Shown here piece by piece: positions 1-6,778 of a DNA stretch of 13,152 nucleotides. The DNA is taken from NCBI GenBank assembly GCA_946886995.1, contig CAMPJU010000014.1:1-13152 (forward strand), read 5' to 3'. The stretch comes from an uncultured Lysobacteraceae bacterium (lineage in GTDB: Bacteria; Pseudomonadota; Gammaproteobacteria; Xanthomonadales; Xanthomonadaceae). The notes under the pieces were generated by a model, which had not been told where the DNA came from, made no database searches, and saw nothing but the letters and a program-made list of their open reading frames with translations. The translations under genes and the position numbers were made by a program. Numbering within the stretch: position 1 is the first letter of the stretch; every line of letters begins with the position of its first letter.

Positions 1-11
1 CGCCGGCACCT

Positions 12-18
12 CCTCCTT
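12..18 (-). promoter_or_regulatory. Shine-Dalgarno-like sequence of a gene beyond the left edge
   Basis: Read on the minus strand, this is AAGGAGG followed by 11 bases to the window edge, a spacing that would place a start codon at or just outside position 1. In many proteobacteria the gene after rplI is the replicative helicase dnaB, so that is a natural guess, but no coding sequence of it is visible. The site could also be chance in a GC-rich intergenic region. Confidence 0.35.
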
Positions 19-121
19 GATTTCTTGCACCGGGGCATGCACGCCCGCCGCTCCGACCTCCACGGCTGTTGAGGGGAGAAGCAAGAAGCACTTCCCTCCA
101 CGTCCGCGGTGAAGTGGCGAA

Positions 122-219
122 GGCGAGAGCGTGAGGCCTTCGGGGCGAAATCAAGGAGGAGCCATCCGCCGCAGGCGGATGGCGGGGGACATTCGCCCCG
201 GAGGCCTCACGCTCTCGCC
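122..219. repeat. Nested palindrome, 28-bp arms around a 9-bp hairpin
   Basis: The arms are 122-149 and 192-219. They are perfect reverse complements except for one position (T140 opposite G201), which becomes a G-U pair if the plus strand is transcribed. Inside lies a second perfect palindrome, CCATCCGCC (162-170) and GGCGGATGG (174-182), around a GCA loop. The unpaired parts are 150-161 and 183-191. It lies outside the rplI terminator and no gene overlaps it. No transposase and no flanking target duplication is seen, so it resembles a dispersed REP- or MITE-like intergenic element or a structured RNA rather than an insertion sequence. Its copy number in the genome cannot be judged from one window. 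Confidence 0.85.
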
Positions 220-260
220 CCCCGGTTATCCCCGCTCTCCGTCTCAGGGATTCGGACGGG

Positions 261-293
261 GAAAAGAAAACGGGCGCCACCTGGGCGCCCGTT
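261..293 (-). terminator. Intrinsic terminator of the rpsF-rpsR-rplI operon
   Basis: A perfect 10-bp GC-rich stem pairs 269-278 with 284-293 around a 5-nt loop (279-283). On the minus strand it is followed by TTTTCTTTTC (270-261), a good U-rich tail. It begins 26 nt after the rplI stop codon, the usual place for a Rho-independent terminator of this operon. Confidence 0.9.
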
Positions 294-318
294 CGGGTAC
301 AGCGATTGGTCGTCTGGA

Positions 319-771
319 TCAGGCCGGCTCGGGCTCCACCACCACCTTGACCGGCGTCTCGACGTCGGCATGCAGGTGGACGATGACTTCGAACTCGCCC
401 GTGCGGCGCAGCGCGCCCTCGCCCATCACGACTTCCGACTTCTCGACCGGCTTGCCGGCCTTGGTCAGCGCCTCGGCGATGTCGCGCGGGCCGATCGAGC
501 CGTACAGCTTGCCCTCGGTCGAGGCGTTGGCGTAGATCGTGACGCTGGCGTCCTGGAGCGCCTCGCGACGGCTCTCGGCTTCGGCGAGCGCGGTGCTGGC
601 CTTCGCCTCGTACTCGGCGCGGCGCGCCTCGAACTGGGCCAGGTTGGCCTCGGTCGCCGGGACGGCCTTGCCCTGCGGCACCAGGAAGTTGCGGCCGAAG
701 CCCGGCTTGACTTCGACCTTGTCGCCGAGGTTGCCCAGGTTGACGACCTTCTGCAGGAGGATCAGTTGCAT
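319..771 (-). CDS. rplI: 50S ribosomal protein bL9
   Basis: This 150-residue protein is bL9 of the large ribosomal subunit. It binds 23S rRNA near the L1 stalk and helps maintain translational fidelity. The N-terminal domain carries the family signature, including [20 protein letters not shown] (about residues 15-34). It is followed by the long charged connecting helix (about 40-75) and a C-terminal domain that contains a GKLYGSI stretch. Length matches the family (about 148-150). The start is set by a strong GAGGAGG ribosome binding site that overlaps the rpsR stop codon (TGAGGAGG), so translation is probably coupled to rpsR. The gene ends the operon and a clear intrinsic terminator follows. 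Confidence 0.97.
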   Translation of the reverse strand: MQLILLQKVVNLGNLGDKVEVKPGFGRNFLVPQGKAVPATEANLAQFEARRAEYEAKASTALAEAESRREALQDASVTIYANASTEGKLYGSIGPRDIAEALTKAGKPVEKSEVVMGEGALRRTGEFEVIVHLHADVETPVKVVVEPEPA

Positions 772-784
772 GTCGGTGTCCTCC

Positions 785-1015
785 TCAGGCGTTGTGGTTG
801 TCGGTGTACGGGATCAGCGCCAGGAACCGCGAACGCTTGACGGCGGTCGCCAGCTGGCGCTGGTACTTCGACTTGGTGCCGGTGATCCGGCTGGGGACGA
901 TCTTGCCGGTCTCGGTCAGGTACTGGCGCAGGGTGTTGAGATCCTTGTAGTCGATCTCCTTGACACCCTCGGCCGTGAACTTGCAGAACTTGCGGCGGCG
1001 GAAGAACTTGGACAT
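785..1015 (-). CDS. rpsR: 30S ribosomal protein bS18
   Basis: This 76-residue protein is bS18, which binds 16S rRNA on the platform of the small subunit as a heterodimer with bS6. The N-terminus [13 protein letters not shown] and the core [18 protein letters not shown] are diagnostic of the family, and the length is standard (75-76 residues). The start ATG lies 20 nt after the rpsF stop, with an AGGAG ribosome binding site just upstream. Longer open readings on this frame run through rpsF out of frame and lack sense. It is the middle gene of rpsF-rpsR-rplI. Confidence 0.97.
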   Translation of the reverse strand: MSKFFRRRKFCKFTAEGVKEIDYKDLNTLRQYLTETGKIVPSRITGTKSKYQRQLATAVKRSRFLALIPYTDNHNA

Positions 1016-1035
1016 GGGTTGTGCTCCTAAAGGCG

Positions 1036-1473
1036 TCAGGCGGCTTCGGCGGTGTCGTCGGCGTTGTCGGACTGGGCCTGCGGCTTGCCCTCGCCCTCGC
1101 CGTCGTCGTCGCGGCGGCGACGCTCGGAACGCTCGGGCTTGTCGCCCTTGTCGTCCTTGTTCTTCATGATCAGCGACTGCTCGGTGACCACGTCGTCGCG
1201 CTTCATGACCAGGTGGCGAAGCACCGCGTCGTTGAAGCGGAAGCCGTCGACCAGCTCGTTGAGCACGGCCTGGTCGCACTCGATGTTGAACAGCACGTAG
1301 TGGGCCTTGACCAGGTCCTTGATCGGATAGGCCAGCATCCGGCGGCCCCAGTCCTCGAGGCGGTGGATGGTGCCGTTGCCGCCCTCGATCAGCGTCTTGT
1401 AACGCTCGATCATGGCCGGCACCTGCTCGCTCTGGTCCGGGTGGACCAGGAACACGATTTCGTAGTGGCGCAT
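1036..1473 (-). CDS. rpsF: 30S ribosomal protein bS6
   Basis: This 145-residue protein is bS6, partner of bS18 in the small subunit. The ferredoxin-like fold region begins [20 protein letters not shown] and continues with [20 protein letters not shown], both typical of the family. The last 35 or so residues form a highly charged, low-complexity tail ([12 protein letters not shown], then an Ala/Asp-rich end), as often seen in bacterial bS6. The ATG at 1473 is preceded by AAGGG 10 nt upstream. A longer reading from 1740 crosses the promoter and the DUF885 gene end and is not credible. First gene of the operon; it has a structured leader, described separately. Confidence 0.97.
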   Translation of the reverse strand: MRHYEIVFLVHPDQSEQVPAMIERYKTLIEGGNGTIHRLEDWGRRMLAYPIKDLVKAHYVLFNIECDQAVLNELVDGFRFNDAVLRHLVMKRDDVVTEQSLIMKNKDDKGDKPERSERRRRDDDGEGEGKPQAQSDNADDTAEAA

Positions 1474-1573
1474 ATCGGTTTGTCCCTTGTGGATGTCGGC
1501 CGGAAAGCGGCCTGGCAGCCCCCCGCTGGCGCGGTGGGGCAAGGTTCCTCCGGCATGGGAGCCGCAGGAAGCC
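1474..1573 (-). promoter_or_regulatory. Structured 5' leader of rpsF with three hairpins
   Basis: From the predicted transcript start (near 1571) to the rpsF ATG there are about 100 nt. On the minus strand they can form three successive hairpins. Hairpin 1 (1573-1543) has 11 pairs with one bulge and one G-G mismatch around a UCCCAU loop. Hairpin 2 (1540-1518) has 9 pairs with a single bulged A and a GCCA loop. Hairpin 3 (1512-1498) has a perfect 5-bp stem and a 5-nt loop. The AAGGG ribosome binding site (1488-1484) follows unpaired. In other bacteria the bS6:bS18 complex binds an rpsF leader structure to repress its own synthesis; assigning that role here is inference from position and foldability. 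Confidence 0.5.
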
Positions 1574-1577
1574 GGCA

Positions 1578-1606
1578 AGTATCGCAGGATCAGTGACTTG
1601 CGGCAA
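1578..1606 (-). promoter_or_regulatory. Sigma-70 promoter candidate for rpsF-rpsR-rplI
   Basis: On the minus strand, TTGCCG (1606-1601; 4/6 match to the -35 consensus) is separated by exactly 17 nt from GATACT (1583-1578; 4/6 match to -10). The start would fall near 1571, at the base of the first leader hairpin. Position just upstream of a ribosomal operon supports it. Confidence 0.5.
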
Positions 1607-1609
1607 GCT

Positions 1610-1638
1610 CCCGCAGCCCGTTCGAGACGGGCTGCGGG
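1610..1638 (-). terminator. Hairpin terminator candidate behind the DUF885 gene
   Basis: A perfect 11-bp GC-rich stem (1628-1638 with 1610-1620) around a 7-nt loop begins 7 nt after the DUF885 stop codon on the minus strand. It has no U-rich tail (AGCUUGCCGC follows), so it may be a weak or factor-assisted terminator. The -35 box of the rpsF promoter lies directly behind it. Confidence 0.5.
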
Positions 1639-1645
1639 TGCGGAT

Positions 1646-3484
1646 TCAGCTCGCGAGTCGCGCCTGTTCGGACGCGATCCAGGCCTCGATGTGGCGCTCC
1701 AGGGTTTCCAGCGGAACCGAGCCCGTCGACAGGACCGCATCGTTGAACCGGCGCAGGTCGAAGCCCTCCCCGAGCACTTCGGCGGCCCGCTCCCGGAGCC
1801 CGGAGATCTTCAGCTGGCCGATCTTGTAGGCCAGCGCCTGGCCGGGGTTGCCGATATAGCGGTCGATCTCGTTGGTGACGTCCTGCAGGGTCTTGGGCGA
1901 GTTGTCCATGAAGTAATCGATCGCCTGCTGCCGCTCCCAGCCCTTGGCGTGGATGCCCGTGTCGACCACCAGCCGGACCGCGCGCCACATGTCGTAGGCC
2001 AGCTGCCCCATCCGGTCGTACGGGTCGTCGTACAGGCCCATGTCGTAGCCCAGCCGCTCCGCGTACAGGCCCCAGCCCTCCCCGTAGGCCACGAAGTAGC
2101 CGACCCGGCGGAACATCGGCACGCCCGGGAGCTCCATGCCGCGCGAGAACTGGAAGTGGTGGCCCGGCACGGCCTCGTGGAGGCTCAGGGCCATCATTTC
2201 CCATTTCGGGCGGACTTCCGGCCGGTACAGGTTGACGTAGTAGTAGCCGGCGCGGGTCCCGTCGACGGCGCCCGGCTGGTAGTAGGCCGTGGTCGTGTCC
2301 GGGGCGATGTTCTCGGGAATCGGGCGTACGCCGTAGGGCAGCCGCGGGATGGTCTCGAAGACCTTCACCAGCTCCGGGTCGATCCGCTTGGACAGCGCCC
2401 GGTAGCCCTCGAGCAGCGCTTCGGGCGTTTCGTGGAAGAACTTCGGGTCGGTCCGCAGGTAAGTGAAGAACTCCGAGAGCGTTCCTTCGAACCCGACCTC
2501 GGCCTTGACCTGTTCCATCTCGCCGCGGATGCGCGCGACCTCGTCGAGGCCGATCTGGTGGATCTCGTCGGCGGTCAGGTCGGTGGTCGTGTAGTAGGCG
2601 GCAAGGAAGTCGTAGTACGCCTTGCCGTCGGGCAGGTCGGCGGCCGCGATGCTGTCGCGGGTGGCCGGCAGGTATTCGGACTGGAAGAACGTCGCGAATT
2701 CCCGGTAGGCCGGGACGATGGCGCCGGCGATCACGTCGCGCGCCTCGGCCTGCAACGCCGCCCGCTCCGCTTCCGGGAAATCGCGCGGGAAGTCGGTGAA
2801 CGGACGATAGAACGGACTGTCGACCGGATCGGCCACCACTTGTGCGGCGATCTGTCCCGGGACCCGCTCCATCAGCACGCGCGGCGGCATGTTGCCCGCC
2901 GCCATGCCCTCGCGCATCAGTGCCACGGTCTGGTCGACCATGGCGGGGATCGCGCGCATCCGGGCGAGCCAGTCGCGGTAGTCCTCCGCGTCCTCGAACG
3001 GCAGCACCTCGGCGATGCCTTCGGCCGTCTGCACCCCGCCCCGCTGGCTCACCGGCTGCAGCCATTCCCCGTAGCGCTGGCGCTCGACCGCACGCTCGGC
3101 CTGCCAGAGGTAGACGTCGTAGCTGAGCTGGTCGGCGGGCGACAGGGCCGCGCGGTCGATCGCCCGCAACTTCGCGAGGGCCTCGCGGTCGGCCGCCTGG
3201 CGCGCGGCGATGGCGTCGAGGCTGTCGTCCGTCCAGCGGTCGTTGTAGCGGTCGTCCCCGGTGTAGCTCGCGCTTTCGGGGTGTTCCCGAAGGCTGCGTT
3301 CCCACTCGGCATCGAAGAACGCGTGCAGCGCGCGGCGCTCGGGGGAGTCCACGGGCGCAGCGGGCGCGTCCGCCGGCGCGACGTGCGCATGCTGCGCGAT
3401 TGCCGGTGGAGCAAGGGCGAAGGCGAGCGAAGCCGCGAGCAACGTCGTCGCGAGGCGGGTCTTGCGGGGCAGCGTGCGATTCAT
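1646..3484 (-). CDS. Exported DUF885 family protein, metallopeptidase-like
   Basis: This 612-residue protein is probably a secreted or periplasmic hydrolase. Residues 1-30 look like a signal peptide: basic N-terminus (RKTR), hydrophobic core, and a likely signal peptidase I cut after AIA (30/31). The body matches DUF885 proteins, with the family hallmark HEAVPGHH at 436-443 followed by [13 protein letters not shown] at about 467-479. By analogy with other HExxxGHH-type enzymes, His436, the second His and a Glu near 469 may bind zinc; this is inference. Substrate is unknown, and no lipobox Cys is seen at the cut site. A GGGAGG ribosome binding site lies 6 nt before the ATG, inside a hairpin. 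It follows the IscA-like gene by 30 nt on the same strand and may be cotranscribed with it. Confidence 0.88.
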   Translation of the reverse strand: MNRTLPRKTRLATTLLAASLAFALAPPAIAQHAHVAPADAPAAPVDSPERRALHAFFDAEWERSLREHPESASYTGDDRYNDRWTDDSLDAIAARQAADREALAKLRAIDRAALSPADQLSYDVYLWQAERAVERQRYGEWLQPVSQRGGVQTAEGIAEVLPFEDAEDYRDWLARMRAIPAMVDQTVALMREGMAAGNMPPRVLMERVPGQIAAQVVADPVDSPFYRPFTDFPRDFPEAERAALQAEARDVIAGAIVPAYREFATFFQSEYLPATRDSIAAADLPDGKAYYDFLAAYYTTTDLTADEIHQIGLDEVARIRGEMEQVKAEVGFEGTLSEFFTYLRTDPKFFHETPEALLEGYRALSKRIDPELVKVFETIPRLPYGVRPIPENIAPDTTTAYYQPGAVDGTRAGYYYVNLYRPEVRPKWEMMALSLHEAVPGHHFQFSRGMELPGVPMFRRVGYFVAYGEGWGLYAERLGYDMGLYDDPYDRMGQLAYDMWRAVRLVVDTGIHAKGWERQQAIDYFMDNSPKTLQDVTNEIDRYIGNPGQALAYKIGQLKISGLRERAAEVLGEGFDLRRFNDAVLSTGSVPLETLERHIEAWIASEQARLAS

Positions 3485-3510
3485 CGGCGACCTCCCTGGA
3501 AGGATCGCCG
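3485..3510 (-). promoter_or_regulatory. Hairpin that contains the DUF885 ribosome binding site
   Basis: The 26 nt just before the DUF885 start codon form a near-perfect palindrome on the minus strand: CGGCGA (3510-3505) pairs with TCGCCG (3490-3485), and the inner CCUUCC and GGGAGG can pair further apart from the apex. GGGAGG is the ribosome binding site, so the fold would mask it. It could also act as a weak terminator for the preceding gene, though no U-tract follows. Function not shown. Confidence 0.45.
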
Positions 3511-3514
3511 GAGT

Positions 3515-3841
3515 CTACGCCGTGGTGAAGCTCTCCCCGCAACCGCAGGCGTCGGCGACGTTGGGGTTGTCGAAGACGAATGCTTCGCCGAGCCCCGCCT
3601 TGCGGAAGTCGATGCGGGTCCCGTCGACCAGCGGCAGGCTCACCGCGTCCACCAGGATGCGCACGCCGTCCTGCTCGAATTCGGTATCGCCCTCGCGACG
3701 GTCCCGCGCGAGGTCGGCGACGTGCTGCCAGCCGGAGCAACCGGCCTTGCTCACGCCGAAGCGCAGGCCGAGGGCACCGGGATCGGCCTGCACGAAGCGG
3801 CGGACACGGTCGAGGGCGGCGGGCGTGAGGGTGATGGCCAT
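3515..3841 (-). CDS. A-type iron-sulfur carrier, IscA/HesB family
   Basis: This 108-residue protein belongs to the IscA/SufA/ErpA family, cytoplasmic carriers that receive Fe-S clusters or iron and pass them to target proteins. The three invariant cysteines stand at C35 (in GCSGW), C99 and C101 (in CGCGESF), the same positions as in E. coli IscA. It is not next to iscSU or suf genes, so whether it is IscA, ErpA or a third A-type paralogue cannot be told; the sequence after C35 (GWQHV) is less usual than GCSGMxY. No Shine-Dalgarno sequence precedes the ATG. Instead a GATAAT lies 6 nt upstream, which suggests a leaderless mRNA. It is divergent from asnS. Confidence 0.9.
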   Translation of the reverse strand: MAITLTPAALDRVRRFVQADPGALGLRFGVSKAGCSGWQHVADLARDRREGDTEFEQDGVRILVDAVSLPLVDGTRIDFRKAGLGEAFVFDNPNVADACGCGESFTTA

Positions 3842-3847
3842 GCCGCC

Positions 3848-3853
3848 ATTATC
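3848..3853 (-). promoter_or_regulatory. -10 element candidate for a leaderless IscA-like mRNA
   Basis: GATAAT on the minus strand matches the -10 consensus in 5 of 6 bases and ends 6 nt before the A of the ATG at 3841, so transcription would start on the start codon itself. No convincing -35 is present at 16-18 nt spacing, which lowers confidence. Confidence 0.35.
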
Positions 3854-3899
3854 GGTGAATCAAGCTGAAGGTGCGCGAGCCGGGCGCGCGCCGACCCAT

Positions 3900-3940
3900 T
3901 ACACTGCGCAGTCCCCCACTTCGGCCCGCGGTGGCCAGGA
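3900..3940 (+). promoter_or_regulatory. Weak -10 candidate and ribosome binding site of asnS
   Basis: TACACT at 3900-3905 (4/6 match to the -10 consensus) is the best hexamer in the divergent 106-bp region. No -35 is recognisable upstream in the very GC-rich stretch. AGGA at 3937-3940, 7 nt before the ATG, is the likely ribosome binding site. If the downstream genes lack their own promoters, this region drives the kynurenine genes too. Confidence 0.3.
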
Positions 3941-3947
3941 ACCAGGC

Positions 3948-5348
3948 ATGACGGTGGTCAGCGTCGAACACGCGCTCGCGGGCAAGCTCCCCGCGGGCGG
4001 CGAGGTCACGGTCCGCGGCTGGGTGCGCACCCGGCGCGACTCCAAGGCCGGCCTGTCGTTCGTCAACGTGAGCGACGGCTCGTGCTTCGCGCCGATCCAG
4101 GTCGTGGCGCCCAGCGCGCTGTCGAATTACGAATCCGAAGTACTGCACCTGACCGCCGGCTGTTCGGTGGTGGCGCGCGGCACGCTCGTGGCCTCGCAGG
4201 GCCAGGGGCAGTCGTTCGAGATCCAGGCGGATTCGATCGAGGTGGTCGGCTGGGTCGAGGATCCGGAGACCTATCCGATCCAGCCGAAGGCGCATTCGCT
4301 CGAGTTCCTGCGCGAGGTCGCGCACCTGCGCCCGCGCACCAACCTGTTCGGCGCGGTGACCCGCATCCGGCATTGCCTGGCGATGGCGGTGCACCGGTTC
4401 TTCCACGAGCAGGGCTTCTACTGGATCAACACGCCGATCGTGTCGACCTCCGACGCCGAGGGCGCGGGGCAGATGTTCCGGATTTCCACGCTCGACCTCG
4501 CCAACCTGCCGCGCGACGGCAGCGGCAACGTGGACTTCTCGCGCGATTTCTTCGGCAAGGAAGCGTTCCTGACGGTGTCCGGCCAGCTCAACGTGGAGGC
4601 GTATTGCCTGGCCATGAGCAAGGTCTACACCTTCGGGCCGACGTTCCGCGCCGAGAACTCGAACACGCCGCGCCACCTGGCCGAGTTCTGGATGATCGAG
4701 CCGGAGGTCGCGTTCGCCGACCTCGCCACCATCGCCGACCTGTCCGAGGATTTCCTCAAGTACCTGTTCCGCGCGGTGCTCGACGAGCGCGCCGACGACA
4801 TGGCGTTCATCGCCGAGCGGGTGCAGAAGGACGCGGTGGACCGGCTCGAGGCCTTCATCAACGCGCCGTTCGAGCGTATCGACTACACCGATGCGATCAC
4901 CCTGCTGCAGGGGTCCGGACACAAGTTCGAGTTCCCGGTCGAGTGGGGCCTGGACCTGCAGACCGAGCACGAGCGATGGCTGACCGAACAGCACGTCGGG
5001 CGACCGGTCGTGGTGACCAACTATCCGGAACAGATCAAGTCGTTCTACATGCGGCTGAACGAGGATGGCCGCACGGTCGCCGCGATGGACGTGCTCGCCC
5101 CCGGCATCGGCGAGATCATCGGCGGCTCGCAGCGCGAGGAACGGCTGGACCTGCTGGACACCCGCATCGCGCAGTTCGGGCTGGATGCCGACCACTACCA
5201 GTGGTACCGCGACCTGCGCCGCTACGGCACGGTGCCGCACGCCGGGTTCGGGCTCGGCTTCGAACGCCTGGTGGTCTACGTCTGCGGCCTGTCCAACATC
5301 CGCGATGCGATTCCCTACCCGCGCGCGCCCGGGCACGCCGAGTACTAG
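3948..5348 (+). CDS. asnS: Asparagine--tRNA ligase
   Basis: This 466-residue cytoplasmic enzyme charges tRNA-Asn with asparagine using ATP; the E. coli enzyme has the same length. The N-terminal OB-fold anticodon-binding domain is visible at about 15-110 ([16 protein letters not shown]). The class II catalytic domain follows, with motif 2 around FRAEN (233-237) and EFWMIEPE, and motif 3 GFGLGFER (433-440). The C-terminus [17 protein letters not shown] is typical of AsnRS and distinguishes it from AspRS. The ATG at 3948 has AGGA 7 nt upstream; an upstream in-frame extension to 3462 is antisense to the IscA-like gene and is rejected. The next gene begins 5 nt after its stop, so asnS appears to head a long operon. 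Confidence 0.97.
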   Translation: MTVVSVEHALAGKLPAGGEVTVRGWVRTRRDSKAGLSFVNVSDGSCFAPIQVVAPSALSNYESEVLHLTAGCSVVARGTLVASQGQGQSFEIQADSIEVVGWVEDPETYPIQPKAHSLEFLREVAHLRPRTNLFGAVTRIRHCLAMAVHRFFHEQGFYWINTPIVSTSDAEGAGQMFRISTLDLANLPRDGSGNVDFSRDFFGKEAFLTVSGQLNVEAYCLAMSKVYTFGPTFRAENSNTPRHLAEFWMIEPEVAFADLATIADLSEDFLKYLFRAVLDERADDMAFIAERVQKDAVDRLEAFINAPFERIDYTDAITLLQGSGHKFEFPVEWGLDLQTEHERWLTEQHVGRPVVVTNYPEQIKSFYMRLNEDGRTVAAMDVLAPGIGEIIGGSQREERLDLLDTRIAQFGLDADHYQWYRDLRRYGTVPHAGFGLGFERLVVYVCGLSNIRDAIPYPRAPGHAEY

Positions 5349-5353
5349 CCGCG

Positions 5354-5665
5354 ATGATCCTGTTCCTCGCCCTGCTGAGCCTCGCCCTGGCGATCGCAGG
5401 CGCCACCGCGTTCGTGATCTTCTGGCCGCTGGCGCTGGTGCACCTGCGCGACCGGCATCCGGCGCTGCATGCCCGGCTCGGCCCGGCTGCGTTCCTGCAT
5501 CCCGGCGCGCTCGGGTGGCTGCTTTCCGGCGGCTACCGGTCCGCGGGGGACTCGAACCTCAGCGGGCTGGCGACGCCGGCGCGGTTGTCGCTGATGACCA
5601 TCATCGGCGGCGTGCTGATGGCCGGCGCGCTGTGGCTGGCGGCCGTGCTGCTGGATGCGGCATGA
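5354..5665 (+). CDS. Small two-helix membrane protein of unknown function
   Basis: This is a 103-residue protein that I do not recognise as a named family. Residues 2-29 form a hydrophobic segment that ends in FWPLALVHLRDRHP, and about 79-101 (LMTIIGGVLMAGALWLAAVLL) form a second one. The roughly 45 residues between carry Gly, Ser and Arg (WLLSGGYRSAGD, then GLATPARLS). It is therefore probably an inner-membrane hairpin with a short loop. It begins 5 nt after asnS and its stop overlaps the next start (ATGA), so it is translated as part of the operon. Ribosome binding is weak (CCGAG). Codon use looks like that of the neighbours. I recall similar unnamed genes beside asnS in xanthomonads, but cannot confirm it. 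Confidence 0.8.
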   Translation: MILFLALLSLALAIAGATAFVIFWPLALVHLRDRHPALHARLGPAAFLHPGALGWLLSGGYRSAGDSNLSGLATPARLSLMTIIGGVLMAGALWLAAVLLDAA

Positions 5666-5976
5666 CGGAGGTCGACGCCCTGCGCACGGAATGGTGGCTG
5701 GCGACGCTCGGCCGGACGCTGGTGTGGGCCCGCCTGCGCGTCCTCGATGCCGGCACCGCCGAGGTCTTCGACAGCGACGGCAACACGCTCGCGTACGACA
5801 GCGAGGACACTGCGCGGGCCGCACTGATGGACGCCGAGTTCGTCGCGTTCGACGGCCTGGACGAGGATGATGCCCTGGCGCGTGGCTTCAGCCTCGACGA
5901 GGTGGTGCCGCCGCGCGCGGCGAACGACGCGGCGCTGCGCCACCGCATGTTCCAGTCGCTCGGGGAGCGTGACTGA
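5662..5976 (+). CDS. Acidic small protein of unknown function
   Basis: This is a 104-residue soluble, acidic protein that I do not recognise. It opens with TEWWLATLGRTLVWARLRVLD, then has short alternating segments that suggest a small beta-rich fold (AEVFDSDGNTLAYDSEDTAR). The second half is rich in Asp and Glu (FDGLDEDDALARGFSLDE). There is no signal peptide, membrane segment or metal-binding Cys/His cluster. The ATG overlaps the previous stop as ATGA, and its own TGA overlaps the SDR start as TGATG, so translation is tightly coupled on both sides. That coupling and the steady codon use argue for a real gene. The paired acidic protein and membrane protein may act together, but this is only inferred from adjacency. 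Confidence 0.8.
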   Translation: MTEVDALRTEWWLATLGRTLVWARLRVLDAGTAEVFDSDGNTLAYDSEDTARAALMDAEFVAFDGLDEDDALARGFSLDEVVPPRAANDAALRHRMFQSLGERD

Positions 5977-6761
5977 TGGACCTGGACCTGCGCGGGCGCC
6001 ATGCCCTGGTGTGTGGTGCGTCCGAAGGCATCGGCCGCGCTGCCGCCCACGAACTGGCGCTGCTCGGTGCCGACGTCACGGTGCTGGCACGCCGGGCGGA
6101 AGTGCTCGAGGCCGTGGTCGCCGACCTGCCGCGCGACGGCGGCCAGCGGCACGGTGCCGTGGTCGCCGACATGGCCGAACACGACACGCTGCGCGCGAAG
6201 GTCGAGGCGCTCGTCGCCGGCAAGCCGGTGCACATCCTGGTCAACAACACCGGTGGCCCCCCGGGTGGTCCGGCCCATTCCGCCGCGGCTTCCGCGTACC
6301 TCGACGCGTTCCAGCGCCACCTGCTCGCCAACCAGTTGCTGGTCCAGGCGGTATCCCCGGGCATGCGCAGCGATGCGTGGGGCCGGATCGTCAACGTGAT
6401 CTCCACCTCCGTGCGCGAACCGATCCCGAACCTGGGCGTCTCCAACACGGTGCGTGGTGCCGTAGCCGGCTGGGCCAAGACCCTGTCCCGCGAGCTCGCG
6501 CCGCACGGGATCACGGTCAACAACGTGTTGCCCGGCTACACCGAGACGGGTCGGATCGCGCAGATCCTGAAGGACCGGGCGGCCGCCTCCGGACAGTCCG
6601 AAGAGGCCGTCGCCGAAGGCATGCGCAAGACGGTCCCTGCCGGCCGCTTCGCACGACCGGCCGAGGTGGCCGCGGCGATCGCGTTCCTGTGCACTCCCGC
6701 CGCCGCCTACATCAACGGCGTCAGCCTCGCGGTCGACGGCGGCCGGATGCAGTCGATCTGA
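5976..6761 (+). CDS. SDR-family protein with altered active site
   Basis: This 261-residue protein has the classical short-chain dehydrogenase layout: a nucleotide-binding GASEGIG (14-20), ARR at the end of beta-2, NNTGG in place of NNAG near 89-93, and a C-terminal INGVSLAVDGG. The active site is degenerate. Ser143 (in ISTS) fits the catalytic Ser, but the YxxxK position reads SNTVR, with Ser156 for Tyr and Arg160 for Lys. A FabG-like SDR subgroup with an imperfect catalytic tetrad is known, and this protein probably belongs there. General annotation would be 3-oxoacyl-ACP reductase-like, which may be wrong. It has a GGGGAG ribosome binding site 8 nt upstream and precedes the aldehyde dehydrogenase by 17 nt. 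A role in kynurenine breakdown is inferred only from the operon. Confidence 0.88.
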   Translation: MDLDLRGRHALVCGASEGIGRAAAHELALLGADVTVLARRAEVLEAVVADLPRDGGQRHGAVVADMAEHDTLRAKVEALVAGKPVHILVNNTGGPPGGPAHSAAASAYLDAFQRHLLANQLLVQAVSPGMRSDAWGRIVNVISTSVREPIPNLGVSNTVRGAVAGWAKTLSRELAPHGITVNNVLPGYTETGRIAQILKDRAAASGQSEEAVAEGMRKTVPAGRFARPAEVAAAIAFLCTPAAAYINGVSLAVDGGRMQSI

Positions 6762-6778
6762 GCCGCTAGAGTACCGGG

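Larger units (their letters stand above)
1..268. other. Intergenic stretch left of the rplI terminator
   Basis: I see no convincing protein gene here. The open frames that cross it have no ribosome binding site and run on as antisense readings of rplI. What it does hold is a Shine-Dalgarno-like sequence on the minus strand at the left edge, a large nested palindrome at 122-219, and the A-rich (plus strand) tail of the rplI terminator at 261-268. Everything between 25 and 121 is featureless to my eye. Confidence 0.6.

Noticed and set aside
122..219. Insertion sequence or integron-like element
   Set aside because: No transposase or integrase frame inside, and the flanks (ending ..GGCGAA at 121; starting CCCCGG at 220) show no target-site duplication. 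Kept only as a palindromic repeat.
109..840. 243-residue open frame on the plus strand across the palindrome and rplI
   Set aside because: Antisense to rplI, no ribosome binding site, low-complexity Arg/Leu/Ala-rich product.
785..1606. Long minus-strand reading that would fuse rpsR to sequence upstream
   Set aside because: Above 1015 it reads rpsF and its leader out of frame. The bS18 family start is at 1015.
1487..3868. 793-residue open frame on the plus strand opposite the DUF885 and IscA-like genes
   Set aside because: It is antisense to two genes with clear family motifs. The translation is His/Arg/Val-rich without domains, as expected from third-position GC bias in a GC-rich genome. 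The same applies to the long minus-strand frames opposite asnS and the kynurenine genes.
3462..3947. N-terminal extension of asnS by 162 residues
   Set aside because: The open frame extends upstream, but it is antisense to the IscA-like gene. The protein from 3948 already has the full AsnRS length with a ribosome binding site.
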